From Diplocarpon mali (lineage: Eukaryota; Ascomycota; Leotiomycetes; Helotiales; Drepanopezizaceae), in contig JAENRP010000258.1 in assembly GCA_024741835.1 (NCBI GenBank), positions 1-64,000 on the forward strand: a stretch of DNA of 64,000 bases, read 5' to 3'. Numbering within the stretch: position 1 is the stretch's first letter; each line of letters starts with the position of its first letter. The notes under the pieces are model-generated. The model saw nothing but the letters and a program-made list of their open reading frames with translations, did not search any database and had not been told where the DNA came from. Of the stretch, positions 1-12,079 are shown piece after piece. The translations under genes were made by a program, and so were the position numbers.

Positions 1-115
1 TATGTATATATGTAGATATGTAGATATGTATCTATGTATATGTATATCTATATATCTATACATCTCTATAACTATATCTCTATCTCTACATCTCTATATC
101 TCTACATCTCTATGC
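1..115. repeat. AT-rich TATA/TCTA-type microsatellite
   Basis: The window opens with imperfect tetra- to hexanucleotide repeats of the TATG, TAGA and TCTA kind. Reading frames through it are shadows of the repeat (runs of Tyr, Ile, Ser) and are not taken as genes. The repeat probably continues to the left of the window. Confidence 0.85.
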
Positions 116-2424
116 AAAGAAATGCCAAGCATCAAGTAAGCGTCCTGCACAAAGCAGCGGGCGCGCTCGAGTGCACGGGGCTCTCGTTGTTCATGGACTC
201 GAAGCAGCTGCACTTCATCCGAGGCGGGAGCTGCGTGTCTGGTCGACACGTGACTGGCGGCCTGAAAGGGGGGGGATCTCGTCTAGGTGGAGCTGGAGTT
301 GGGTCGGGGCTTGACCGGATGCGGCATCGCTTCCGGGGCTAGGCTTATCAAGCGCGGGGTCGCGATAAGGAACCTTCGGGGAATGTTTCCCATACAGTAC
401 TTGTATACGCCAACGTCGAGACTCGGCCTGTGGCGAGTCGAGATGGGGGGGTTGCGAGCTCGAGAACACAACCTGGGAGGAACATCCCTCGGCAACGGTA
501 GATGGGGAGATGCAGAGCAATGCTCTTGACAGGTAAATGGGGAGTGGAAGCGTGGCCTGCCCAGGGGGAGAGAGAGCAAGAGAAAACACCAGCGCACGAT
601 GCTTCGCCGACGAGATGAAGTCGTGCGCCGGGCACCATGGCGGCCGAGTGACGACGCACAGCGCCCGCTCGAAGCCTGCTGCGAGGCGAGAAGAAGAAGA
701 AGATGATGATAGTGATTTTCGTGCAGCCGAGGTATCTCGTAGATATACCCTCCGAGAGCCTCCCGGGGGAGCATGGGGACGTGTCTAGCTAAGGGCTCAT
801 ATATAATGCTGCGAGGGAAGAAGGAGCTGCAGAGGCACCAGCTCCAGGCGGGGGAGATGCGAACCGGCATTCTCCAGCGGTGGTCACGGAGAAGAGAGGC
901 TTGTTCGCCATGCCATTTCCTTTGCGATCAGTCGAACGCTTGTTTTCCCCATCGCCGTCCCCCCTTTGCCCGTCTCTCCCCCAGCAGAGACGCCACAAGT
1001 AAACGTAACCCTAACCCTAACCCTAACCCTCTTCTGCGTGCGGCCGGTCCTCCATGCATTCGAGGCCAGAAACCGATCGGCCGAGTGAGCCCTCGTCCTC
1101 TGCGAGTCCGTTGGTTTGGCTCGTCGCCCTCGCCCTCGCCCTCCGGGAGCGAGAAGCCAGGGGTCTCGCGTCCAGCCCGGTCGTCTCATCATCTTCGGCC
1201 CTGGGTTCCGGTAGTCGTCTGGTCGAGGCTGGCAGCAGGGTGAGTCCAGAGAGCGCATGCTTGCACTCTGCAGAGATGGCGAGGGGAGCGTAGCAAGCGT
1301 GCAGGCCGTGTGGCGGTTTGGAGGACGACTCACGCATGGCGGAGTTGCGTCGGCTGCGTCGACCCTGGTTCAACGACGAGACCACACGCTGCTCGCACCC
1401 GTCAGGGCTGGTCTGGTCCTCGTACGGGACGAGGCCGAGACGCTTCGCATAACACCCGGCGTGTATAGGCATGGGTCGGGAGTCGGTGAGGTTGGCTTGC
1501 CGGGTAATCTCATGGAAGAACGAAGAGCAATATCGGCGCAATTTTCGAGTGATATTCGAGTGACCTCGTCGTGATAGGAGGAATCAACCCGTCGACCCTC
1601 CACGGCACCCATCCCAAGGACCCGTCGGTCATCTGCGACCGCCCATGTGGTGATATCTGACGGACTGCCTTGCATCCCGGCTCATGGCTGGCAGCCTCCT
1701 GGGCTGCGACACCCGATCGTATCAGACGAGCCGGGTTTGTTCGGGGCTGGGGATTCGACTTCGGAATGGGAGTTTTTGGGCCCGTGCCATGGAAAAAGAG
1801 AGGAACTGCTGCGGGAGCGAAACAGAGTCGCATCGAGTCGTCCTGTCTGCTGTATGGGGGGAGGGGGTTCCAGAGCGGGCTTGCCAGGGCCCCAGGGGCT
1901 TGCAGCGTCCGACGAACCACGCGGCCAAGAGAAACTCTACTCGAACTCTGCTCGCATTCGACCGGCCGCGACTCTGGAGATTCCCCTTCCATGCGGGCTG
2001 CGGTCGAGAAGACTCGTCGTACCCCCTGGCTGGGACCGGGCAGCTCTGCACGTCAAGGCGATTTGCATGTCAAGACGAGACATCATACCAAGTCCGAAAG
2101 TTCTCGTAGCGTCCCGGCTGACAGCCGAAAAAAGGGGGCTTGGTTGATATACGGGGGCACCTCCGCCCGTTGCTCTCATCTCTCTCACAACTCCCCACCC
2201 ACAACTTCCAACCCACCACTCCCAACTCCCACCATCCAAACCCCCCCAAAATACATCAGGCCGTACCGTACGGCACGTCCAGTCCTCCGCCCGCACCCTC
2301 ATCACACACAGCACATCCTCTTCGCAATATTCGTCGCCCGCAAACGTACCGAGCTCACGTCCGTCGCCGCAATCCACCGCCCTCCTCGCGGCACCCCGTT
2401 CAACTTGGGCCTCGACGCCGCACG
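116..2424. other. GC-rich stretch with no gene recognised
   Basis: Frames are open on both strands, as expected for GC-rich DNA, but none shows a recognisable domain, plausible start context and coding texture together. It holds a short internal telomere-type repeat at 1006-1030. From about 2160 to 2400 the plus strand becomes C-rich with CCACC/CAACC runs, typical of a fungal promoter or 5' leader for the gene that starts at 2425. Confidence 0.5.
1006..1030. repeat. interstitial telomeric repeat, (TAACCC)4
   Basis: Four exact head-to-tail copies of the TAACCC unit plus one extra base. TTAGGG is the telomere repeat of most filamentous fungi, so this is a short internal telomere-type tract and not a chromosome end, because ordinary sequence flanks it on both sides. 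Confidence 0.85.
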
Positions 2425-2916
2425 ATGGCCTCCCCATCACCCATCCCCGCCGTTGCCGCCACCGCGTCCAAGACGCGGCCCAGACGCCAGTCGCGCTTCA
2501 CCGAGGGCGTGCCCGTCACCGGCGGCGAGGGGGCCCAGCAGAGCTCCTCGACCCACGACCTCCTCCTCAGCTTCCTGCTCCAGCAAGACGAGCTCGAGGA
2601 GCGCAAGCGCAAAGCTCGCAGTGATAGCAGCGTCTCGAACGCCTCCACCGACTCCTTCTCCTTCTCCTTCCGCCGGACCACCAGCTCCTCGCACGGAGGG
2701 CAGAGCCCGGTCCGCCCGGACTTCGGGGTCCCGGAGAGGAACATCGGCAGCCGGAGCATCGTCTTTGGACGCAAGAGCGCGGACATGACCCGGCGGAGCC
2801 TGGACGAGAGGCCCCGCGAGTCCGTCGCGGAGAGCGTGGCGACGAAGTTCAAGGGCCGGCTGAGGGCTCTCACCGGGGGCCGCGAGAGATACGTCAAGCC
2901 GGCGCCCGGGACGTGA
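2425..2916 (+). CDS. hypothetical Ser/Arg-rich protein, 163 aa
   Basis: The start is the ATG at 2425, which follows a C-rich leader; the frame is open further upstream, but that part is low-complexity Pro/His/Ser sequence typical of a leader. The protein begins with MASPSPIPAVAATASKTRPR. It contains a short predicted helix with LLLSFLLQQDELEERKRKAR (about residues 50-70), a Ser-rich stretch ending in SFSFSFRR, and a basic C-terminus. I see no known domain, signal peptide or membrane segment. The composition suggests a disordered, possibly phosphorylated fungal protein. No function is assigned, and a longer N-terminus or an intron cannot be excluded. Confidence 0.55.
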   Translation: MASPSPIPAVAATASKTRPRRQSRFTEGVPVTGGEGAQQSSSTHDLLLSFLLQQDELEERKRKARSDSSVSNASTDSFSFSFRRTTSSSHGGQSPVRPDFGVPERNIGSRSIVFGRKSADMTRRSLDERPRESVAESVATKFKGRLRALTGGRERYVKPAPGT

Positions 2917-3501
2917 AGGGCAGAGGGTCGGGAGGTGGAGAGCACCCCACCACACATATCACGACCGTCTTCTCTACGAGGGCATACGAAATTATGAGAG
3001 AAGCAGCAGACGATGACGGAAACATCAGCCCGGCTAAGCCGAGCGGGGGGGGGGGGGAAGCCAGAGCGGCGACATGACGCCGAGGAACTGGGACAGATCT
3101 GGGAAAGCACCCCTGCCCCCTGGGGCGATGGGATCACAGGATATTTGCTACGTGGGCATAAGTGTGTATCAAAGGCGAGACTGCACTCGAGTCTCTGGAG
3201 CCTTCGTAACGAAGATGATCCTCGAGAGCCGCTTCCAACAAGGTCCACTTGCCACTTGCCAGCGTCCTCGTCACGACTGAGGCTTGGGTGGGAGACGACG
3301 GCGAAGCGGCACGGCGCAGGCTGTGGCTCCCCTGGTGTCCCAGTCTGGTCTGGAGGCTTCAGTAGATCTCTTCTAGAGGCTCACGTCACCCCACCTCGCA
3401 ACCGACGGCGACGGCGTGCGTCGGCGCCGCACTGCCGATGTACCGGGGTCGTTCGCGTCTCCGCGCTCGCCTTGTTGCATCGTCTGCCGCGCAGCGACAG
3501 G

Positions 3502-3504
<3 letters not shown>

Positions 3505-3533
<29 letters not shown>
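3505..3533. repeat. (GA)n microsatellite
   Basis: An uninterrupted GA dinucleotide run of about 14 units. Confidence 0.9.
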
Positions 3534-3536
<3 letters not shown>

Positions 3537-3914
3537 GCTCCAGCCGCCAACCCGAGCACGACCAAAGTCCAAGTTCCACGCCGCCTTGATTGTCATTGTA
3601 GTACCTGCACGGTAGATAATATCCTCCCCATGTCAACCTGAAGGCAACCTCGCCAAGCCACGGGCTCTCTCGCTCTGTACCCACATTACCACAGTAGCAT
3701 TAGTTTCACCACTCCGCCCCGCGCCCCCACGCACAACGACATGAGCACTCACCTTTTTCCTTCTTCCATTCCCCCATCTCGCTCTCGAGAAACGTGCAGG
3801 TGGGGACGATTGGGTGCCGGCGGGGTGGCGGGGGAAGCCCGGGCAGGGCGCAGGTGCAGGCTTCTGGTCGGTCAGCGCGAGCGAGTGTGGTGATGGAGGT
3901 ATACCACAGTCTGG

Positions 3915-3990
3915 ATATGGGGGTGGAGAGGGAGAGGGAGAGGGGAGGGGAAGGGGAGGGGAAGGGGAGGGGGAAAGGGAGGGGGAGGAA
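3915..3990. repeat. polypurine G-rich tract
   Basis: GGGAGA and GGGGAA units form a nearly pure purine strand with many G-runs of three to five. Such tracts can form triplex or G-quadruplex structures; that is general knowledge of such sequences, not something shown here. Confidence 0.8.
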
Positions 3991-4054
3991 CTGCCAGAAG
4001 AAACACAGCAAGAATAAAAAGCAAGTAGCCACGCGACGCCGACGTGCGCGTGCA

Positions 4055-4500
4055 TATATGTTGTATATGCATGTACGTGTGTATATATGGATATATGTGT
4101 AGGGTATATGTGTAGGGTATATGTGTAGAGTATATGTGTATAGGAATATGTGTATAGGGGTATATGTGTATAGGTATATGTGTATAGGTATATGTGTATA
4201 GGGGTATATGTATGTACAAGGTATATGTATATGAGTATATGTGTAGGGTATATGTGTAGGGTATATGCGTATGGATGTATGTGTATAGAGATATGTATAC
4301 ATGTATACATGTATACATGTATATGTATATGTATATGTATATACATATGCAAATGTATGTATATATATGTAAATGTATGTATATATATGTAGATGTATGT
4401 ATATATATATATGTAAATGTATGTATATATATGTATATACATATGTACGTATATACATATATACGAATGTGTACATGTATACAGATATGTATACATACAT
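4055..4500. repeat. TATG/TACA-type satellite
   Basis: About 450 bp of imperfect units such as GTATATGTGTAGG and GTATACAT, graded from a GTGTAGG-containing form on the left to a pure TATG/TACA form on the right. Confidence 0.85.
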
Positions 4501-4699
4501 GCATAAATACCCACCCCCACACGCATGCACATCCACCGAGACCAGAAACTCCCCCACCAGCAACCGCCTACCCGGGTACTTCCCACCCCCGACGCCAGCT
4601 GAGGCCGGGAGTGCGGTACTGGCTTTGGCCGTACGGTAGCCGGAGAGGCAAGGGTCGGCTCCGGTGCTGCAGTGTACCGTAGTGCACCGTAGTCCTTGT

Positions 4700-4752
4700 C
4701 GTTATCGTTATCGCCATCGTTATCGCCATCGCCGTCGCCATCGCCATCGCCC
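4700..4752. repeat. GTTATC/GCCATC hexamer array
   Basis: Tandem six-base units alternate between GTTATC, GCCATC and GCCGTC. No convincing reading frame carries it. Confidence 0.8.
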
Positions 4753-5218
4753 TCATCTCGCGAGCTCGCAATATCGGAGGCGGGCCGCGGCCATCGGGTG
4801 TGGATCCCTGCTCGCCGGCAGGCATGTCGAGAGGTGAGAGGTGAGAGGTTTCGTATATAACGCGCCGTGTATTACCTGGGTCATAGTAATAACCTCAAGG
4901 TTTGCGAGTCCGCCGGCCGAGTCCCGCCACCACACACACACACACACACCTGCCGATTCGAGCGGGCAGAGTGTTGCTCCCGGATAGAGTGCGAGCGACC
5001 GTGACCGATAAGGAGGGAACACCCATCATGCCAATTTCCCCCCGCCATCGCCACGCACTCAATTCAGTGCCTCGTGTCCAAGGGGCACGTGACGTCGGGC
5101 CGGATCGTCCGCTGCCCAGTTCATATGCCGGCCACCACAGACGAGAGACATCACATCCAAGCGACGTCTCGGAAGGCTCGACGGTGCTGGCGCATGCATG
5201 TGCGTCTAGATTCAGTTA

Positions 5219-5372
5219 TGTATATATACAGGATGCCTGTGTATGTGTATATACGGGATGCCTGTATATATGTATATACAGGATGCCTGTATATATGTAT
5301 ATACATGATGCCTGTGTATGTGTATATACATGATGCCTGTGTATGTGTATATACGGGATCCGTGTGTGTGTA
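5219..5372. repeat. 25-bp tandem array with palindromic core
   Basis: The core GGATGCCTG or TGATGCCTG recurs with its GATGCC at 5232, 5257, 5282, 5307 and 5332, an exact 25-bp period, with a decayed sixth unit at 5357 (GATCCG). Arms around the core read ATATACAGG and CCTGTATAT, so complete units are near-perfect inverted repeats with a 3-base centre. Confidence 0.85.
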
Positions 5373-5985
5373 TACCCCCCACGCAGTCGGGACAACGACC
5401 CTGACGCGCGACCGTGGGACGCCGTGGAGCGCCGGGGAGGGGAGATGCCTGCTTCGTTGATGACTGAGGCTGGCCGAGATCATGCGCATCCTGGGTCCCG
5501 GGGCTCGTCGTCGGGCTCGACGGTGGCATTCAGACTTGCGCGGGAGCTCATCCCCAGCAGGGAGAGCAGGTGAGATGCGAGCTGGGACGCCCCGACCTCA
5601 CTCGCGCCGGGCGTCGGCCTGCACCAGGTCAACGGAGGGAGAGGCGCCACGGAATCGCAGAGAGCCGCGACATCGACAGGCCCAGTCGCAGGCCCTTCGA
5701 GATATGTGGCACTATGACTCCCAGGCATCTCCGGAGGGAAGCAACGGCAAGAACCCAGCAAAGCACAAGGCATGAGACGTCCACAGGCTCTGATGTCGCC
5801 AATAGCGATGCCGTCTTGGTCACAACGCCGCCGCGCCGCCCCCCCAGATGAAGAGCGCGACGTGGTCTCCCAATCCCGACAACGCCCCGCTGTCATCTCC
5901 AGAACGTCGTGCAAGCTCATCATGCGAGTGCAAGGAAGAGGACGGCGAGGTGAGCCCGCGAAGAATCCTCGGCGGCCGGAGCTCT

Positions 5986-8067
5986 CTAATGGAATGGTCG
6001 CACTTCGCCCATCCCGAGCCCGATCATCTCGAATATTATAGGATTGGCTTCGACTGCCAGCCATCCAATCCCTTAGCCAGGTCAGCGCTCGTCAACAGGG
6101 GAGCGGTGGGCGACCACTCACCAGCATAGACGACCAGTTTCGTCACCACTTCAACATCGTACCGGACCCGAGGCTTCTCCAGTCGTGAAAACATCTCCTT
6201 CTCTTCCAACTCGTGCCGGGGCCCGGCAGAGATATCAGTGCCGTCGGCGTCCGCTTTCTCGTCCCCCGTAGGCGGCGTGGCAGGCGTAATCAAAACATGT
6301 CCCTGGCCCATCATCTGCTCGTAAGAACCAACTCGTGACTGCGCAGGCGTGGGCAAGTTGCCGAGTGAATACTTTCCAAGCACGGCTGAGATTCCCGAGG
6401 CCTCGGAAACGACACCCTCCCGATCAGCATTGCCTGCCGAGCCAAAGTAGTCATCTGCCGGACTGGATTTCTGAGAACGAGGCGACGGGGCTGCTGGAGG
6501 AACCTCACCGGAACCAGTCATGCTGTCTTTGCGTCTCTTCTCCCGGTAAGCCAAAGTCTCGTATGCATCAGCCGCAGACTGAGGACCGACGGAAACAGCG
6601 CGACCGCGTCCCGGATGACGAATTGAAGTGAGGAGACCAGGCAAGTCGGAGACGGAGGGCATAACGTTGTCAACCTTGAGTCGAGCGGGGATCTTGCTAT
6701 ACTTGGATGCAGGCATGAAGAACTTGCGAGGCAGGATAACTCCATATTTCTCAATGCTGCGAAAGAGGTGAGGAAGAATCTTGAGCAGTGCGGGTTTCAT
6801 CACTTCTTTCCAGGCAAAGATGACCAGGATACCGACCAGCAGTCGAATCATCACCGTAACCCACCCCATGTGCTCGAGACTGAACGGCACAGTCGCTGGG
6901 ACCGGAACATCCCATGCCCACTTTCCTGTGGCGTAGTGCCACCCACCGTACTCGATGCCGATCAGGACACCAGCGAAGGAGACGCTGTCGTCAAAACACG
7001 GGCAATCGTCAGCTGGCTCGGGGTGGATCCGAATAAGACAGAAGATTGCAAGAGCTACGAATGCCGGAGCAAGCCAGGAGCTGCTATGCAAAATTCTGTC
7101 AATTTCGGCGCCATAGGTACACTCGATGGCGGAGATCCCTGCGCCCATGAGACTGCCCACAACCACATCTATGAAACCGTGCATACCACAGTAGAGTCGC
7201 CCCAGGATGATGGAGAAAGCATACGTGTAACTGAGTACCTCCACCACCACCTTCGTCGTCGGTTTTAGTTGGCATTCGGGCGAGTAAATATTGAAGAGAC
7301 AATACACAGCTACAGACACGGCGTTCGCAGAATGGGTAGAGGGGAAGCCGTACTCCAAAGCAGCCGATCCGGACATGGTGATTCTGTGAAGCGGGGGAGA
7401 CAGCGGTCTGGGCAAGGAGAGCATGTCCTTGAGGAAGCCTGTGAAGAACACACCCGAGGCGAGAATGTGAACCATCCTGTGCTCGTCAGCTCCGATTCTT
7501 CATATGCCCGGNGGGGGGGGGGGGGTCCTTACCCTCTTCCCACGGAAGTATGCCCACACCAGAAGAGGATAGGAAGGAAAACCATAAAGAAGGTATGTGT
7601 TCCCAGATTTGCAGTGATTGCGAAGTACGAATCGAGAGCTGGAGACCGCATCTTACCCTGCATCCATGCTAGGTAGGGTGTCTCCCATCGCACGAGGGGC
7701 AGCATGCGCTGTCGCAAGTTATACCGCCATGCGGGAAGCCTGCGCTTGTCTGCGAACAATCAGTACGAGCTGGTCGAGATGTTCCTGCAGCGAAAGAGGA
7801 ACGAGACCAGGAGGGTGTGAGATTCTGACTGAAGCAAAGGATGGCAGCAAATGCGACACCTCGAGCGCATACGCCCTTGTGAGGGTGCGGACAAGAGAAG
7901 ACGAAGAACAAGGCCTGGCGATTTTGATCCCCAGCATACATACAATGATCTAGACTTCGCAAACCCGCATCGATCACATCCTTAGGTGCAGTGACCGTTA
8001 TGGATGGCGGAGCATCTTGGAGTTTCTCGAGCTCTGAGCCACTAGAGCCATTGGGAGTCGAGGACAT
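5986..8067 (-). CDS. LCB3: sphingoid long-chain base-1-phosphate phosphatase (Lcb3/Ysr3 type), 593 aa
   Basis: Predicted to remove phosphate from dihydrosphingosine- and phytosphingosine-1-phosphate in the ER, returning long-chain bases to ceramide synthesis. Exons read 8067-7944, 7749-7533, 7476-6122 and 6071-5986. Donors are GTATGT, GTAAGG and GTGAGT, and the frame stays open across every join. The three PAP2-superfamily signature motifs are present: KDMLSLPRP, PSTHSAN, and GRLYCGMHGFID (R-x5-H-x3-D). Several hydrophobic segments follow. The N-terminal joined stretch DHYKRRLPAWRYNLRQ and the last exon, ending GLGMGEVRPFH, match what I know of fungal members. The second intron contains a poly-G run with one undetermined base (7512). 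Divergent from RHO4, with 459 bp between starts. Confidence 0.92.
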
Positions 8068-8526
8068 CGTCGTCGCTGCATATAGAGATCTTCGAAATTC
8101 TCGCGATCGGACGGCGAAGATTGGAGGGACCAGTGGATATGAAGGAGCGTGACTGGGAATCCGGGGTGTTGGCGGTCAACTCGAAGTACGAGAGGTATGC
8201 GGTGTTAGAAGTACGAGAGATACGATAATCCTCGGCAATCTGGGGGAACTAAATTCCGACCCGCGCCTGCCCGCAGAAACAGGGGTTGACAGCCGTTGCC
8301 CGGCCAAAAATGTTGACGCTAGATTCTAATAACGGATTTGATAACTGGAGCTCGAGACCCAAAAGGTCTGGATTACAACATCCCCCGTTCCCAAGACGCG
8401 ACACCTCAACTCCTAAACTGCATTCTATCGGGCATAATTATAGTCATTGCCGCATTCCGAAGCTTCGCTGCACGCACGTCTCACACGCGTCTCGCGACAG
8501 TCCGCTATCCAGCCTCATCGTCAATT
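8068..8526. promoter_or_regulatory. divergent intergenic region LCB3 / RHO4
   Basis: 459 bp between two divergent start codons, so it must hold both promoters. I see no recognisable specific element beyond a pyrimidine-rich stretch upstream of RHO4. Confidence 0.5.
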
Positions 8527-9463
8527 ATGTCGGCGCAATACCAGCAGCCAGATTACTACCACAACCGATCAGATACGTCGGAGCAATACGATGTCCCGAA
8601 AAGAAGATCCACACGTCGTGATCCCTCGGCTAGATCCAGCGACGGAACCGTCAGCACCATGATGAGCTCTTCCACCGGCAGAGAATCCGCAGCTACACAT
8701 GTGACCGAAGGCCCGTCGTACTCGAAGAAGATTGTCGTGGTCGGAGATGGCGGGTGCGGCAAGACATGTCTGCTGATCAGTTACAGCCAAGGTTATTTCC
8801 CAGAGGTATGCGTACTTTTCCACGATCTAGTGGCGACGAGCTGATCGAGATAGAAATATGTGCCGACCGTTTTCGAAAACTACATCACGTACCCATCTCA
8901 CCCGGCCAGCGGTAAGACTGTTGAGCTCGCGCTTTGGGATACAGCCGGACAAGAAGAGTACGATCGCCTCCGACCTCTCTCCTACCCCGAGACCGATCTG
9001 TTGTTTGTGTGCTTCGCCATCGACTGTCCAAACTCTCTAGATAATGTCATGGACAAGGTAGGGCGAGTCAAGTCCACTATTGACAGGTACTAACGCTGCT
9101 CAGTGGTATCCGGAGGTTTTACATTTCTGTCCCTACACACCTCTCGTACTTGTCGGCCTCAAGTCGGATCTGCGGACGAAGCGCACTTGCATCGACCTTC
9201 TCAAAACCCAGGGGCTGACTCCCGTCACTCGGGAGCAAGGAATGGGCGTTGCTCGGAAGATGGGAGCTCAGTACATGGAGTGCAGTAGCAAAGAGATGAC
9301 CGGCGTCGAGGAGATCTTCATGGACGCCATCAACACGGTCGTCGCCAACGACAAGAGCAATCAACAACAACCGCAGTCGTCAGGAGGCGCAGGAGGAGGA
9401 GGTGGCTCTGGCCAACAAGTACGCGTCATGAGGAAGAAGAAGCGAAACTGCCGCTTCCTATGA
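8527..9463 (+). CDS. RHO4: Rho-family small GTPase, Rho4 type, 280 aa
   Basis: Membrane-anchored molecular switch; Rho4 proteins act in septation and cell-wall polarity in filamentous fungi. Exons are 8527-8805, 8854-9057 and 9104-9463, with introns of 48 and 46 nt; the second has a perfect TACTAAC branch site. A roughly 65-residue N-terminal extension, characteristic of Rho4 among Rho proteins, precedes the G domain. G1 is GDGGCGKT, the effector region contains [11 protein letters not shown]3 is DTAGQE, the guanine-specificity stretch reads VGLKSDLR, and G5 is CSSKE. The C-terminus has a Gly/Gln linker, a basic KKKR patch and a CRFL CaaX box; Leu last favours geranylgeranylation. Assignment to Rho4 and not Rho3 rests on the extension and on overall resemblance. 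Confidence 0.9.
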
Positions 9464-9778
9464 GGGCCTTCCACGACTTTGATACGAATTTTAATACGAC
9501 TATGACTGACTGCATAATATGAGCGAAGCAATGCAGGAAATGGCTATGATCTGCGACGAACAGATGGACGGTAGCATTGTTGTCATTCCTTCCAGGACAT
9601 TGGGTTTCTTCTTACAATTTGTGGTTTCTTGAGTAGTAGAAGAGACCGTGTGCAGGCAATGCGCAACTGTGGGTTTCTTATGTAACATGACTTTTTTTCG
9701 TTGTAGAAATAAGAATTCGTACATCAATCATCGGTCTCCCGGTTATCGCCAACCTCAACTCCGACTCGTGCCTCTTCT
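9464..9778. terminator. convergent 3' region between RHO4 and DAD1
   Basis: 315 bp between two converging stop codons. It must hold both 3' ends. No other feature is recognised. Confidence 0.5.
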
Positions 9779-10222
9779 TCACAGACCATTCCCAGCCGCA
9801 CGCAACTGTGTCTCGTCCTCTCTTCCTCCGTCCTCCTCGTCGGCACCTCGTCCTTCCTGCTCAGCAAGGAGATCCTTCGCCGTCACATTCTCGAACTGCG
9901 ACCACAGCGCCTCGACGGAACTGAACTCGTTCCCTACCTGCCTCAGATCAGCCACGGGCTCCATACAGTCCACCCAAGCCCCCAACTCACGGCGATAACT
10001 GCCTCCAGCGACCGATTCAACTTGTTGATGTTCGCCAACACATGTTCGAAGCTCTACGGTGCGGAGTTCTCGTCAACGCGTCGCTCTAGGCAATACAAGG
10101 CACAAGATACATACCACGCCAATCTCCCTGAGCAGGATCTCGCGCTGCTGCTCGAAGAACGTCTTCTCGGGCTGCGCTCCCGCGGAAGAGGCGGCGGGGA
10201 GCCGGCTAGTGCTGGAGGACAT
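9779..10222 (-). CDS. DAD1: DASH complex subunit Dad1, 109 aa
   Basis: Small subunit of the DASH/Dam1 outer-kinetochore complex, which couples chromosomes to microtubules. Exons are 10222-10115, 10053-9991 and 9937-9779, each in phase 0, with introns of 61 and 53 nt (donors GTATGT and GTGAGT). The joined protein contains [18 protein letters not shown], then the signature block [20 protein letters not shown] and the following [18 protein letters not shown], the hallmark of the Dad1 family. The C-terminal 30 residues are acidic and low-complexity. No single unspliced frame shows the gene, so it would be missed by an ORF scan. Confidence 0.93.
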
Positions 10223-12079
10223 TTGGCGGTTCTGGTGGGGTTGCGATTGCAGCGGGCGACGCGACGGACGACTGCGACGCGCCAGGATTGTGACGAGGCG
10301 GCGCGTTCGGCTAGCTTTCCTTTTCGGCCCCTCACGTGTCCAACTCAACCTACGATGTTGTTTGCTGATAGCGAGTCAAAGACGGTACCTGATTTCTAGT
10401 CGCGACTTGGGCATTCATAGCTCTGCTTACATCGGTGCTAGAGCAGAGACCTGCATCTCGGATCTTCATTCGGGCCTTCTTTCAATCTGTCTTGTCTCCC
10501 CCTCTTACGTGGTAATGAGTACCGCCGGGATGAAAAAGGCTGCCCGTACCTATTTTCCTTTGTTCGAGTCCTGCAACAGTTTCGTCCTGGAAAGAACCCT
10601 ACAAGCTTCTCGTCCTGCTACAACGATTACATACTGCACAATCGCTTCTGGGGCCCGTGACAATCTCGCAGGCGTCAAGAAGACATCAGCTAGCAATTTG
10701 GTGTTGCAAGGAGTCACGGTTCCTTGCGAGTAGACCGGGACTATCGAATCAATCTCAGCAATATTTCCGACCGACTGAGGCGATCGGCGGATTAGAGGCA
10801 AATGCGAAACAACATGTATGGAACTCTACGTTGTGAGAAACCTCCTCCTAGGCCTCTCATCGTTATCGTACTGACTTGTCAATCGGGAGCTTCGCCAGTA
10901 TCTCTTGGTCTCTAATCGCAAGACCAGCCTGAGCCTTGTTGGTGCCGTGGATGGACGAGCACCAACGGATGATTCCGCCCTGCAAGCGGGCAACGTTTCT
11001 CTGCTAGAGTCAAGAACCTGGTAAACTGGTCACATTGTCGTAATTCACATGATCACCAGGATACATTGAGATCGCTCATTCCGAGCAAAGCTTGTTCACC
11101 GTGTGGAGGATCTGAGATCAACCCAGGAGACTCGGCTATAGTTAACCCCCTCCAGCCATTCCTGGTGCTGCTGACGGCTCCAGGCTCTGCCATCGGTATT
11201 TACAGATCGTGGGTAAGCGGCAAGTACTTGGAGCCGACGCAGCAACTGACATGCAGAAACCCGAATCCCACGCTCATGGCGAAACTGGTGCTGATCTGCA
11301 CTTGCACCCAAAATATTTTGTGCTAGCTCAAGCAGATCCTCGCGTTCTTGTCTTGGGGAATTCCAAAGTTTTGCTAGGAAAGGACGCTGGCTCGCCGGCC
11401 ATGTTGACTTGGTGTAGAGAGGAGAAATCGCTCCGGCTGTTTTGTTTGGCCACAAGCGAGATATCAAAAGGGGAGCAAGCGAGGACGGTCTTGAAGACAC
11501 TTCCAGTGAGCTGTGCACCTCGCCCAGTGGACGCTGGGAACGTCTCGGATGCAATACACAGTCTGAGCTGTCCAGAAAGCAGCCGATCGCACATTTGAAG
11601 TGAACTCTCGGGAATAGTGGTATCTTCTTTGCGTTCTTTCCCAGTATATCTTTCATAGGATCTCATTATCAGCAAAAGTACGATATACAAGAATAGTAGT
11701 TTGCTCATTCGGCCATCAATTCATTCATCCGCCTTCGTCGTACAGCCTAAGAAGCGCTGCTCGATGAGAAACTCCCTGAAAACACCCACCAAAGTGATTA
11801 CTTATCCTGGATATCTCTTCGTCGTCATTCACATATCCGTGTCCAATATTGCCCAGTCTACCTCTTTCATAAAATATGGACTTTGTTGTACCGTCCCCAT
11901 AACGCCAGAGTCCTCAGGGTACAGCCGATATTCTTGACGTGACTGAAGCTCCGTGAAATTGCCACGATATGGTATGAATTGTCTGCCCGAGACAACATCG
12001 GTGCGAAATTGCGGAGATCCGAAATATCCGTCGCTATGTGTGGCTTCGTAGAATTGTGACGATCGTAGGGTAGGTTTCG
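10223..12079. other. intergenic stretch; possible unrecognised minus-strand gene
   Basis: Two overlapping minus-strand frames lie at 11096-11656 and 11328-11708. The first contains a texture that looks coding, for example LAKLWNSPRQEREDLLELAQ, but matches no family I know. A further open minus-strand frame of about 84 codons (11829-12083) starts directly at the stop of the arrestin-like gene in another phase; it could be an alternative last exon or decayed sequence. None is strong enough to call as a gene. Confidence 0.35.

Larger units (their letters stand above)
2917..5985. other. gene-poor, repeat-rich stretch
   Basis: I recognise no coding region. The stretch contains a (GA)n run, a polypurine tract, a long TATG/TACA-type satellite, a GCCATC/GTTATC hexamer array, a short (CA)n run near 4933-4949 and a 25-bp palindromic tandem array. 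The long minus-strand frames at 3630-4590 are low-complexity Tyr/Ile/Thr translations of the satellite. Confidence 0.6.

Noticed and set aside
3633..4586. Long minus-strand frames (up to 317 codons)
   Set aside because: They are translations of the TATG/TACA satellite and a polypurine tract (Tyr/Ile/Thr and Pro/Ser repeats), with no domain.
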